From positions 1 through 17,574 of the forward strand of contig CAKMYR010000015.1 of NCBI GenBank assembly GCA_929200175.1: 17,574 bases of DNA. The letters run 5' to 3'. Made by a program: the position numbers and the translations under genes. Positions 1-7,253 of this stretch are shown piece after piece. The stretch's first letter is position 1; each line of letters begins with the position of its first letter. The notes beneath the pieces are model-generated. The model was given only the letters and a program-made list of their open reading frames with translations. It was not told the origin of the DNA and did not search any database. The DNA is from an uncultured Gammaproteobacteria bacterium. Lineage in GTDB: Bacteria > Pseudomonadota > Gammaproteobacteria > PS1 > Pseudothioglobaceae.

Positions 1-304
1 GTTGCAAGGTGCTCTGTAGAGACACTATTGAAACTTCAAGTGAGCCTTGTACATCATCAGCCAAGTAGTTGCAAGGTGCTCTGTAGAGACACTATTGAAA
101 CAAGTATGTGAACCCTAATACGGATCCATTTCCCCAGTTGCAAGGTGCTCTGTAGAGACACTATTGAAACATTAGCAAAGATAGTCTTAATATCAAGTTT
201 TTCGTTGTTGCAAGGTGCTCTGTAGAGACACTAGTGACACCGAATAGACCATGCAAGACTATCAGTTGTAGTTGCAAGGTGCTCTGTAGAGACACTATTG
301 CAAC
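1..304 (+). CRISPR. CRISPR array, leader-distal part, 5 repeats and 4 spacers
   Basis: Five 34-base repeats start at 1, 68, 137, 207 and 271, beginning GTTGCAAGGTGC and ending ATTGAAAC. Spacers lie at 35-67 (33 nt), 102-136 (35 nt), 171-206 (36 nt) and 241-270 (30 nt) and are all different. Repeats 1-3 are identical; repeat 4 has two changes and repeat 5 one, all in the last eight bases. Inside the repeat GTGCTCT faces AGAG-A-CAC, giving a short hairpin with one bulged A. An ATTGAAAC end is typical of type I and type III repeats, where Cas6 cuts to leave an 8-nt 5' tag; this plus the decay at the right end suggests transcription left to right. The array runs off the left edge. No cas gene is in the window, so the subtype is open. 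Confidence 0.97.
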
Positions 305-338
305 TATGAGGTGAAGATAGTTATTTATATTGGTGTTT

Positions 339-397
339 ACAATTTAAAGGCGTGTACTAAAATTTGATAGTATGTTGTGAATACAACTTTAAATTGT
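339..397. repeat. Nested inverted-repeat element between CRISPR array and aspS
   Basis: Bases 339-349 (ACAATTTAAAG) and 387-397 (CTTTAAATTGT) are perfect 11-base inverted repeats around a 37-base middle. The middle holds two further short stems: TACTA 355-359 with TAGTA 368-372, and GTTGT 374-378 with ACAAC 383-387 around a GAAT loop; the last overlaps the outer arm by one base, so the folds partly compete. No T-run follows directly on either strand, so a standard intrinsic terminator is not supported. It could be a structured RNA end for the array transcript, a small palindromic repeat, or chance in AT-rich DNA. The rest of 305-551 shows no gene, tRNA or clear terminator. Confidence 0.5.
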
Positions 398-551
398 GGA
401 TGAAATTTGCTGATTTTTTGTGTTTTAGGATTGTTGCTTAAAAACTTTTTTTTGAATCCAGATTTTCCTGAAACTTTTAATTGGGATTAAAAAATTTGGG
501 ATTACAATGCTTGATTGATTATTTTTTTAGATGTTAAATTTTTTTAATAAT

Positions 552-2288
552 TTAATCTTTTTTAAGTTCAATATTTAATTCTCTTAATATTCTTGGTTGG
601 ACTTTATCTGGGGCATTGGTTAATATGCAGTTTGCAGTTTGAGTTTTAGGAAAGGCGATAGTATCTCTTATTGAATCGCTTTTACTCATTAACATAACTA
701 TTCTGTCAATTCCAAATGCTATACCTCCATGTGGAGGGGCTCCATATTCTAAGGCATCAAGTAAAAATCCAAATTTATCTTTAGCGTTTTTATTATCAAT
801 GCCTAATAATTCTAATACTTTTAATTGCATTTTAATATCATAAATACGCATTGAGCCACCGCCAATTTCATAACCATTTAAAACTAAATCATAGGCATCA
901 GAAAGTATTTTAGTTGGATTTTTGGCTAATTCTTCAACGCTTGAATTTGGCATAGTAAAAGGATGATGAGTAGCTTGTAATGATCCTTCTTGTGATTTTT
1001 CAAACATTGGAAAATCTACTACCCAAACTGGACTCCATTCACAAGTATATAAATTTAAATCTTTTGCTATTTTTTCGCGTAAATTACCTAAAGATTCATT
1101 TACTATTTTATTTTTATCAGCTCCAAAGAAAACAATATCACCATTTTTTGCATTTAGTTTTTTGATTATTTTTTGTGCTACTTCATCACCTAAAAATTTT
1201 ACTATTGGTGATTGTAGTTCATTTTCTTTAACTTTAATATAAGCTAAACCTTTAGCGCCATAAATTGCTACAAAATCAGTATATTCATCAATTTGCTTAC
1301 GGGATAAATTAGCGCTAATTTTAATTGCTGCTACTCTGCTATTTTTATCATTAGCAGGAGAGTTGAAAACTTTAAATTCAACATTTTTAACTAGTTCATC
1401 AATAGTTACAATTTCAAGTGGTATTCTTAAGTCTGGTCTGTCAACTCCAAATTTTTCTAAAGCTTCTTTATAGGTAATTGTTGGAAATTTTTCACCTAAA
1501 TCAACATCAATTAATTGTTTAAATAATTGATAAATCATATTTTCCATTAATTGCATAATTTCTGTAGACGAAGTAAAAGAAGCCTCAATATCAAGCTGAG
1601 TAAATTCAGGCTGACGATCAGCTCTTAAATCTTCATCACGAAAACATTTAACTATTTGGTAATATCTTTCAAAGCCGGAAATCATAAGTAATTGTTTAAA
1701 AATTTGCGGGCTTTGAGGTAGGGCGAAAAAATTATTTTTATGAGTACGAGATGGAACTATATAATCACGCGCACCTTCTGGTGTTGCCTTAGTTAAAAAA
1801 GGAGTTTCAATATCTAAGAAATTTTGCTTATGCATAAAATCTCTTATAAAGTGGGTAATTTTTGAGCGTAATTTTAAGTTATGCTGCATTTTTTTACCGC
1901 GTAAATCAAGATAGCGATATTTTAAGCGTACTTCTTCTGAGGTATCTTTGGCATCAATTTGAAATGGTAATGGTTTTGATTTATTTAAAATTTGAATTTC
2001 ATCAGCGATAATTTCAATATCTCCAGTTTTTAATTTTGGATTAATAAGATCTTTATCTCTGGCTATAATTTTTCCAGTAACTTTTAAAACAAATTCATAA
2101 CGGATACCTTCGGCAAGGTTAAAATATTTATTATCAGGATTTATTACTACTTGGATAATTCCGCTTTTATCACGCATATCTAGGAATATTACTCCACCAT
2201 GGTCGCGTCTTCTATTAACCCAGGCACAAATTGTAGTAGTATTACCAATAAAGTTTTTGTTTAGTTCTGTTGCAAAGTTTGTTCTCAT
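552..2288 (-). CDS. aspS: Aspartyl-tRNA synthetase (AspRS)
   Basis: Charges tRNA-Asp with aspartate in the cytoplasm; class II synthetase. The 578-residue protein has an N-terminal OB-fold anticodon domain (WVNRRRDHGG near residues 23-32, then FLDMRD), the class II core with FRDEDLRADRQPEFTQ, the bacterial GAD-type insertion in the middle, and a C-terminal motif 3 with FGIDRIVMLM. I chose the ATG at 2286-2288 because the protein then begins MRTNFATELN, as bacterial AspRS does; an upstream in-frame ATG at 2366 would add 26 unrelated residues and overlap the next gene. His30 followed by Gly matches the non-discriminating type of AspRS, which also makes Asp-tRNA-Asn (see findings). Last gene of a four-gene minus-strand set, 16 bases after the DUF502 gene. 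No hairpin-plus-T-run terminator is visible after it. Confidence 0.96.
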   Translation of the reverse strand: MRTNFATELNKNFIGNTTTICAWVNRRRDHGGVIFLDMRDKSGIIQVVINPDNKYFNLAEGIRYEFVLKVTGKIIARDKDLINPKLKTGDIEIIADEIQILNKSKPLPFQIDAKDTSEEVRLKYRYLDLRGKKMQHNLKLRSKITHFIRDFMHKQNFLDIETPFLTKATPEGARDYIVPSRTHKNNFFALPQSPQIFKQLLMISGFERYYQIVKCFRDEDLRADRQPEFTQLDIEASFTSSTEIMQLMENMIYQLFKQLIDVDLGEKFPTITYKEALEKFGVDRPDLRIPLEIVTIDELVKNVEFKVFNSPANDKNSRVAAIKISANLSRKQIDEYTDFVAIYGAKGLAYIKVKENELQSPIVKFLGDEVAQKIIKKLNAKNGDIVFFGADKNKIVNESLGNLREKIAKDLNLYTCEWSPVWVVDFPMFEKSQEGSLQATHHPFTMPNSSVEELAKNPTKILSDAYDLVLNGYEIGGGSMRIYDIKMQLKVLELLGIDNKNAKDKFGFLLDALEYGAPPHGGIAFGIDRIVMLMSKSDSIRDTIAFPKTQTANCILTNAPDKVQPRILRELNIELKKD

Positions 2289-2304
2289 ATTAATTTTATA
2301 TAGT

Positions 2305-2904
2305 TTATTTTTCTTCAGGATCAATAACGCCGGCAGAAATGATAAGTTTAAGCGCTTGATCAACACTCATATCTAGCTCAATAACATCTTTTTTAGCCAT
2401 CATTATAAAAAATCCAGAGGTTGGATTAGGCGTTGTTGGTACATAGATGTTTATAATATCATCGCCTACTATTTTTTCTAAGTTCCATTTATAGCTGCCA
2501 GTTTGAAAGGCGATAGTCCATAATCCTTTTCTTGGGTATTCAACCAATAACGCTTTTTTAAAACTTTCGCTAGAGGGATTTAAAACAGTATCTAATACTT
2601 TTTTAAGAGATTTATAAATTATTCTAAAAACTGGTATTTTAGCTAATAATTTTTCCCAAAAATTTAATATTTTAGCTCCAATTATATTGCTTACTAAGAC
2701 TCCAGTTATAAATATAATTAATACAACTATAATAGCGCCAAAAATTGGTATTTTATTATCTATAAATAGCAATTGTTCAGGCAAATATTGTTTTGGTAAG
2801 ATATTATTTAATTTATCTAAAATAAATTTAAAAATAACAACACTTAACCCTAATGGAATCCAAAAAAGCAGGCCAGAGATAAAGTAGTTTCTTAGTTTTT
2901 TCAA
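2305..2904 (-). CDS. DUF502 family membrane protein
   Basis: A 199-residue protein of the DUF502 family, whose biochemical role is not settled. It opens KKLRNYFISGLLFWIPLG, the usual family start, followed by a first membrane helix (about residues 9-28) and a second at about 52-75 (GAIIVVLIIFITGVLV). The rest is a soluble domain with the family's conserved stretches PVFRIIYKSLKKV, FKKALLVEYPRKG and IYVPTTPNPTSGF. The start is TTG (complement of 2902-2904); no upstream ATG fits and the family length of about 200 residues is met. Members often sit directly before aspS, as here (16-base gap). Probably an inner-membrane protein of the envelope; no more specific function can be claimed. Confidence 0.85.
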   Translation of the reverse strand: MKKLRNYFISGLLFWIPLGLSVVIFKFILDKLNNILPKQYLPEQLLFIDNKIPIFGAIIVVLIIFITGVLVSNIIGAKILNFWEKLLAKIPVFRIIYKSLKKVLDTVLNPSSESFKKALLVEYPRKGLWTIAFQTGSYKWNLEKIVGDDIINIYVPTTPNPTSGFFIMMAKKDVIELDMSVDQALKLIISAGVIDPEEK

Positions 2905-2949
2905 TTTTGGTATTTAATTAATGAAGTTATATAATTTTAACATAATGAA

Positions 2950-3720
2950 TTAGATTGTCTCTTCATCTCTTATAGTTAGAATCTCAAAACCTTTTTCAGT
3001 AACTAAAATTGTATGCTCCCATTGAGCAGAAAGAGATCTATCTTTAGTAGTTACCGTCCAGTTATCTATTTTTGAAGTATTGACCTTATAGCTACCTATA
3101 TTAACCATAGGCTCAATTGTAAAAATCATTCCGGGTTCAAGAATAGGGCTTTTTTCTATTAAGTTATTATTGTAGTGAATTACTTGTGGTTCTGCATGAA
3201 AATCAAGGCCTATGCCATGTCCACAATAATCGCGAACTACAGAGTAATTATTTTTTTTTGCATGTTGCTCTATTGCCTTACCTATTTCTCCTAAATGAAT
3301 GCCGGGTTTTACTTTTTTAATTCCTATGTATAAACATTCTTGCGTTACTTGACAAATGCGTTTAGCTTTAATACTAGCATTGCCAATAATAAACATTTTT
3401 GAAGTATCGCCATGATAGCCATCTTTTATAACCGTAATATCAATATTTATAATGTCACCATTTTTAAGTGTTTTTTTATTTGGAATACCGTGACATACTA
3501 CATTATTAACACTAGTACAAATTGATTTTGGAAAACCATGATAATTTAAAGGAGCAGGAATAGCGCCTTTACTTATTATGTATTTATGACATATTTCATC
3601 TAATTTTTCAGTGCTTATCCCTTTTTTTACATAAGCTGTAATCATATTAAGAACATCAGCAGCTAAACTCCCAGCAATTCGCATTTTTTCAATTGCTTGC
3701 TCAGAGTTTATGATTATCAT
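2950..3720 (-). CDS. map: Methionine aminopeptidase, type I
   Basis: Removes the initiator methionine from new proteins; cytoplasmic dimetal hydrolase. The 256-residue length is typical of the short bacterial type Ia form without a zinc-finger extension. The metal ligands are all visible: Asp94 (NIDITV), Asp105 (HGDTSK), His168 (CGHGIG), Glu203 (TIEPM) and Glu235 (QWEHT); the substrate-binding His77 is in VCHGIP. The ATG at 3718-3720 gives MIIINSEQAIEKMRIAG, a normal N-terminus. Unlike the common arrangement it is not beside rpsB or secY but between htpX (33-base gap) and the DUF502 gene (45-base gap). Start lacks a Shine-Dalgarno sequence. Confidence 0.97.
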   Translation of the reverse strand: MIIINSEQAIEKMRIAGSLAADVLNMITAYVKKGISTEKLDEICHKYIISKGAIPAPLNYHGFPKSICTSVNNVVCHGIPNKKTLKNGDIINIDITVIKDGYHGDTSKMFIIGNASIKAKRICQVTQECLYIGIKKVKPGIHLGEIGKAIEQHAKKNNYSVVRDYCGHGIGLDFHAEPQVIHYNNNLIEKSPILEPGMIFTIEPMVNIGSYKVNTSKIDNWTVTTKDRSLSAQWEHTILVTEKGFEILTIRDEETI

Positions 3721-3753
3721 TTTTTGTTTTGCTATAAATTTAATTTATATCTT

Positions 3754-4650
3754 TTATAGCGTTTGATTTAGCTTTTTAGCTCGGATTTCAAGAGCTTTTA
3801 TTCTATCTTTTATAGGGGGGTGAGATGAAAATAGTTGGGAAAACTTTTTTTTATCGCTAATTCCAAAAGCTGCTATTTGCTCTGGTAAAGCATTTGGCTC
3901 AACTTGTCCTAAACGTTTTAAAGCGCCAATCATATTTTGATGTCCAGCTAAATCAGCTCCGCCAGTATCAGCAACAAATTCGCGTTTTCTAGAAACATAC
4001 ATAACAATAATAGAAGCAAAGATAGAAAGTACTATTTGGGTAAAAATTACAGTCATAAAGTAACCAATACCATAACCATTATTATTTTTTAAAATTACTC
4101 TATCTACAACATGCCCAATTACTCTGGATATAAATATTACAAAGGTATTTACTACGCCTTGTATCAAAGTTAAAGTTACCATATCTCCATTTGCAATATG
4201 GCTCATTTCATGGCCAATAACGGCCTCAATCTCGCCTTGACTCATATTATCAAGAAGTCCTTTTGATAAGGCTACTAAAGATTTATTTTTGCTTGCTCCA
4301 GTAGCAAACGCATTCATAGCATCAGTAGGGAAAATAGCGACTTCTGGCATTTTAATGCCAACGATTTTAGCTTGTTTTTCAACCGTATTAATCAGCCATT
4401 TTTCGATATTAGTACTAGGATTATTGATAACAACAGCGCCTGTTATTTTTTTAGCCATCCATTTAGAAATAGCAAGAGAAATAAATGCACCACCAAAACC
4501 AAACACAGCTGCAAATATAAGTAGGGCGGTTATATTAAGGTCTGAGCCATTTTCTGCTAATATAGAATTAATCCCAATAAGATTAAGAACTATACTTAGT
4601 AAAAAAATAACTGCTATGTTAGTTGCTAATAATAAAAATATGCGTTTCAT
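3754..4650 (-). CDS. htpX: Membrane zinc metalloprotease HtpX
   Basis: M48-family inner-membrane protease that helps degrade misfolded membrane proteins. The 298-residue protein has two N-terminal membrane helices (about residues 5-28 and 40-62), the zinc motif HEMSH at 147-151 (His147, Glu148, His151), a likely third ligand Glu224 in RKREFVADTGG, and further hydrophobic segments near 163-183 and 197-220. Length and order match Escherichia coli HtpX. The ATG at 4648-4650 gives MKRIFLLLATNIAVIF. First gene of the minus-strand set htpX-map-DUF502-aspS, divergent from ruvB across 91 bases. In relatives htpX is often under envelope-stress or heat control; nothing here proves that. Confidence 0.96.
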   Translation of the reverse strand: MKRIFLLLATNIAVIFLLSIVLNLIGINSILAENGSDLNITALLIFAAVFGFGGAFISLAISKWMAKKITGAVVINNPSTNIEKWLINTVEKQAKIVGIKMPEVAIFPTDAMNAFATGASKNKSLVALSKGLLDNMSQGEIEAVIGHEMSHIANGDMVTLTLIQGVVNTFVIFISRVIGHVVDRVILKNNNGYGIGYFMTVIFTQIVLSIFASIIVMYVSRKREFVADTGGADLAGHQNMIGALKRLGQVEPNALPEQIAAFGISDKKKFSQLFSSHPPIKDRIKALEIRAKKLNQTL

Positions 4651-4741
4651 AGTCTTGTCTTTAAATATAAATTAAAATACTTCATTATAATAAATTGTTT
4701 TTTAATATACAATATTTAATACACAAATTTAATACATTTTA
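4651..4741. promoter_or_regulatory. Divergent promoter region between htpX and ruvB
   Basis: A 91-base AT-rich gap must drive both htpX leftward and ruvB rightward. The palindrome ATTATAAT at 4684-4691 can be read as a -10 hexamer on either strand. For htpX a weak -35 (TTGTAT, complement of 4706-4711) sits 16 bases away. No good -35 is visible for ruvB. In such AT-rich DNA, -10-like words occur by chance, so only the need for two promoters here is firm. Confidence 0.35.
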
Positions 4742-5743
4742 ATGATAGAAGAAGATTCCTTGTTAGGGGCAAATAATCAAAATAACGAAGATTTTTCAAT
4801 AGTTTCTGTTCGTCCTGATTCTTTTGATGACTATATTGGGCAAAATGATGTTAAATCTCAAATGTCATTATTTATTAAAGCAGCCAAAAAACGTTCAGAA
4901 GCCCTTGATCATTGTTTAATATATGGACCTCCTGGACTTGGCAAAACTACATTAGCTAAAGTAATAGCCAATCAAATGAAATCTGGTATTAAACAAACTT
5001 CTGGTCCTATTATAGAGCGTTCTGGAGATTTAGCGGCTGCGCTAACAAAATTAGAGCCTTATGATATTTTATTTATTGATGAAATTCATCGTTTAAATCC
5101 TATAGTTGAAGAAATTCTTTATCCAGCATTAGAAGATTTTATGCTTGATATTACAGTAGGAGAGGGGATAGCAGCACATACAGTCCAGCTTAAATTGCCT
5201 CCTTTTACTCTTATTGGAGCTACTACTAGAGCTGGAATGTTAACATCGCCACTTAGAGATAGATTTGGAATTGTACAGCGTTTAAAATTTTATGAAGTTG
5301 ATGATTTAAAAGCTATTATTGAAAGGTCTGCAAATATTTTGAATATTAAGATTAAAACTAAAGGAGCAATTGAAATAGCAAAACGCTCGCGTGGTACTCC
5401 TAGAATAGCAAATCGTTTATTACGCAGAGTTCGTGATTTTGCTGATATAGAATCTGCTGGGATTATTGATGAAGACATAGCAAGTAAAGCGTTAAAAAAA
5501 CTTAAAGTTGATAATATTGGATTAGAGCAGCTAGATCGTGATTATTTGTATGTTATTACTGAAAAATTTTCCGGTGGCCCAGCTGGGATAGATACATTAG
5601 CAACTGCAATTAGTGAAGAAAAAAGCACATTAGAAGATATGATAGAGCCATATCTTATTCAAAAAGGCCTTATTATGCGTACATTACGCGGAAGAATTGC
5701 AACTAAGTTAGCTTATTTACATTTAGGAATAGATGAAAAATAA
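4742..5743 (+). CDS. ruvB: Holliday junction branch migration ATPase RuvB
   Basis: Motor subunit of the RuvAB complex that moves Holliday junctions during recombinational repair. The 333-residue AAA+ protein has Walker A GPPGLGKT at 62-69, Walker B with DEIH at 113-116, sensor 1 around IGATTRAG (158-165), the LRDRFG motif at 171-176 with the arginine-finger region, and a C-terminal winged-helix domain ending in MRTLRGRIATKLAYLHLG. ATG at 4742 gives a slightly long acidic N-terminus before the conserved RPDSFDDYIGQ. No Shine-Dalgarno sequence precedes it. ruvA and ruvC, usually just upstream, are absent; htpX lies there instead, divergent. It overlaps ybgC by 11 bases, so the two are very probably co-transcribed. 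Confidence 0.97.
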   Translation: MIEEDSLLGANNQNNEDFSIVSVRPDSFDDYIGQNDVKSQMSLFIKAAKKRSEALDHCLIYGPPGLGKTTLAKVIANQMKSGIKQTSGPIIERSGDLAAALTKLEPYDILFIDEIHRLNPIVEEILYPALEDFMLDITVGEGIAAHTVQLKLPPFTLIGATTRAGMLTSPLRDRFGIVQRLKFYEVDDLKAIIERSANILNIKIKTKGAIEIAKRSRGTPRIANRLLRRVRDFADIESAGIIDEDIASKALKKLKVDNIGLEQLDRDYLYVITEKFSGGPAGIDTLATAISEEKSTLEDMIEPYLIQKGLIMRTLRGRIATKLAYLHLGIDEK

Positions 5744-6152
5744 TAATATGATTAATAATTCTTTAAAAGTAAGAGTTTATTTTGAAGATACTGATAGTGC
5801 TGGAGTTGTTTATTATGCAAACTATCTTAAATTTATTGAAAGAGGGCGTAGTGAGTTATTAAGAGATATTGGTTTTGAGCAAGATGATTTAAATAAAAAG
5901 CACAATATAGTTTTTGCAGTTAAATCAATCAAAGCAGATTATATATACCCAGCTAAGTTTAATAATTTATTAGAAGTTAAAACCAGTATAGAAAAATTAG
6001 GGCATGCTAGCATATATTTTTTGCATAAAATAGTTAATACAATAGAAAATAAGGTATTATTTAAAGCACATGTTGTAGTTGTTTGTTTAAATACTGACAA
6101 TTTTAAACCTTGTATTATTCCTATTAATATTTTGGAGGCAATAAATGGATGA
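5733..6152 (+). CDS. ybgC: Acyl-CoA thioesterase YbgC (Tol-Pal associated)
   Basis: Hotdog-fold thioesterase of the 4-hydroxybenzoyl-CoA thioesterase type, found as the first gene of tol-pal operons; thought to act on acyl-CoA in phospholipid metabolism. The 139-residue protein shows the family signature VYFEDTDSAGVVYYANYLKF with the catalytic Asp at 21 (second Asp of DTD). The start at 5733 overlaps the end of ruvB by 11 bases and has AGGA four bases upstream (5725-5728); an alternative ATG at 5748 would avoid the overlap. Its stop overlaps the tolQ start by eight bases, implying coupled translation. Confidence 0.94.
   Translation: MKNNNMINNSLKVRVYFEDTDSAGVVYYANYLKFIERGRSELLRDIGFEQDDLNKKHNIVFAVKSIKADYIYPAKFNNLLEVKTSIEKLGHASIYFLHKIVNTIENKVLFKAHVVVVCLNTDNFKPCIIPINILEAING
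6134..6138 (+). promoter_or_regulatory. Strong ribosome binding site of tolQ
   Basis: GGAGG six bases before the tolQ ATG at 6145, lying within the ybgC reading frame. It fixes the tolQ start and stands out because almost no other gene in the window has a recognisable Shine-Dalgarno sequence. Confidence 0.8.
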
Positions 6153-6786
6153 TATATCAGTTTTTAGTTTAATTATTCAGTCTGGATTTATAGTTCAATT
6201 AATTATTTTACTGTTAGTAATAATGAGTATTTACTCTTGGACTATTATTATGACTAAAAAGAAATTACTAATAGGCGTTAATAAAGAGATTAAGTCATTT
6301 AATGATAATCATTTGGTGGGTATTAATCTGGAAAAATTATATGAAAAAACTCCTAAAATAGATATAGATAGAAATTCTATGGAGCGTATTTTTATTGCAG
6401 GACATGATGAATTAAATAATAATACTGATGATAGCTTAGAAAACTCTTATCGTTCAATGAATATGGTTGTAAATAATGAGGTTGATGAGCTTAATAAAAA
6501 TCTTAGCATATTAGCTATGATTGCATCTTCTAGTCCTTATATTGGTTTATTTGGAACAGTATGGGGTATTATGCACTCATTTATTGGTTTAGCATCAGTT
6601 AAGCACGCAACTATTTCTATTGTTGCTCCTGGTATTGCAGAAGCTTTAATTGCTACTGCTTTTGGATTATTTGCTGCTATTCCTGCAACTATTGCATATA
6701 ATCGTTTTTCTTCTCAAGTGGAATTAATACATAATAAATATATTAATTTTATTGAAGAATTATTTATAATTTTTAAGAAAAAGTAA
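6145..6786 (+). CDS. tolQ: Tol-Pal system proton channel subunit TolQ
   Basis: Inner-membrane protein that, with TolR, uses the proton gradient to energise TolA for outer-membrane constriction and lipid homeostasis. The 213-residue protein belongs to the MotA/TolQ/ExbB family. Three membrane helices are visible: about 14-35, about 119-150 (with PYIGLFGTVWGIMHSF) and about 160-186 (GIAEALIATAFGLFAAIPA). The channel-lining threonines in FGTVWG (Thr138) and ATAFG (Thr171) are kept. Start is set by the GGAGG at 6134-6138. Followed by tolR after 13 bases. It is somewhat shorter than E. coli TolQ (about 230 residues), mainly in the cytoplasmic loop. Confidence 0.96.
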   Translation: MDDISVFSLIIQSGFIVQLIILLLVIMSIYSWTIIMTKKKLLIGVNKEIKSFNDNHLVGINLEKLYEKTPKIDIDRNSMERIFIAGHDELNNNTDDSLENSYRSMNMVVNNEVDELNKNLSILAMIASSSPYIGLFGTVWGIMHSFIGLASVKHATISIVAPGIAEALIATAFGLFAAIPATIAYNRFSSQVELIHNKYINFIEELFIIFKKK

Positions 6787-6799
6787 TCTTTAATTTATA

Positions 6800-7252
6800 A
6801 TGATAGTTTTACCAAAGAGAGCTAAATCAAAAATAGATGCACAAATCAATATAGTGCCATATATTGATGTAATGTTAGTGCTTTTAGTTATTTTTATGAT
6901 GACTACTCCAATCATAGAGCAAGGTGTAGAAGTTGATTTGCCTGTTGCCGAAGCTAATAGAATAGATCTTACAGAACAATATCCTACTATTATTACTATA
7001 GATAAAAATGGTAAATATTTTATTAATTCGTTAAATGATGAAAATATAAATGAAGAATCAGCAGAAGAGCTATCATTAGATATCGTCATTTCCAGAGTAA
7101 AAGCTAGATTAGAAGTTTTTCCTTTAATGAAAATTTTTGTGGCTGGAGATAGAGAAGTAGCCTACGAATCAGTTGTTTTATTAATGTCATTTTTACAAAA
7201 AAATGGAGTAGAAAAAGTTGGTATTGTGACCGAATCTGCAGATACACAATAA
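6800..7252 (+). CDS. tolR: Tol-Pal system protein TolR
   Basis: Partner of TolQ in the proton channel; binds peptidoglycan through its periplasmic domain. The 150-residue ExbD/TolR protein has a short cytoplasmic start (MIVLPKRAKSKIDAQINIVPYI), one membrane helix at about 20-40 with the essential proton-carrying Asp23 in YIDVMLVLLVIFM, and a periplasmic domain ending near FLQKNGVEKVGIVTE. Asp23 is at the same number as in E. coli TolR. tolA begins two bases after its stop codon, so the genes are one transcription unit. Confidence 0.96.
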   Translation: MIVLPKRAKSKIDAQINIVPYIDVMLVLLVIFMMTTPIIEQGVEVDLPVAEANRIDLTEQYPTIITIDKNGKYFINSLNDENINEESAEELSLDIVISRVKARLEVFPLMKIFVAGDREVAYESVVLLMSFLQKNGVEKVGIVTESADTQ

Positions 7253-7253
7253 T

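Noticed and set aside
180..263. Nine-base complementary match between spacer 3 (180-188) and spacer 4 (255-263)
   Set aside because: GATAGTCTT and its complement are shared, but flanking bases differ completely; a nine-base match between two spacers is not enough to infer a common target.
305..551. tRNA or small protein gene next to the CRISPR array
   Set aside because: No cloverleaf, no GTTCRA-type T-loop and no reading frame with a plausible start and protein were found.
2289..2366. Upstream extension of aspS from the ATG at 2366
   Set aside because: The 26 added residues do not resemble any AspRS N-terminus and would overlap the DUF502 gene; the internal Met gives the family start.
4289..4675. 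Plus-strand reading of 128 residues opposite htpX
   Set aside because: It covers the HEMSH-encoding gene from the other side and shows no family features.
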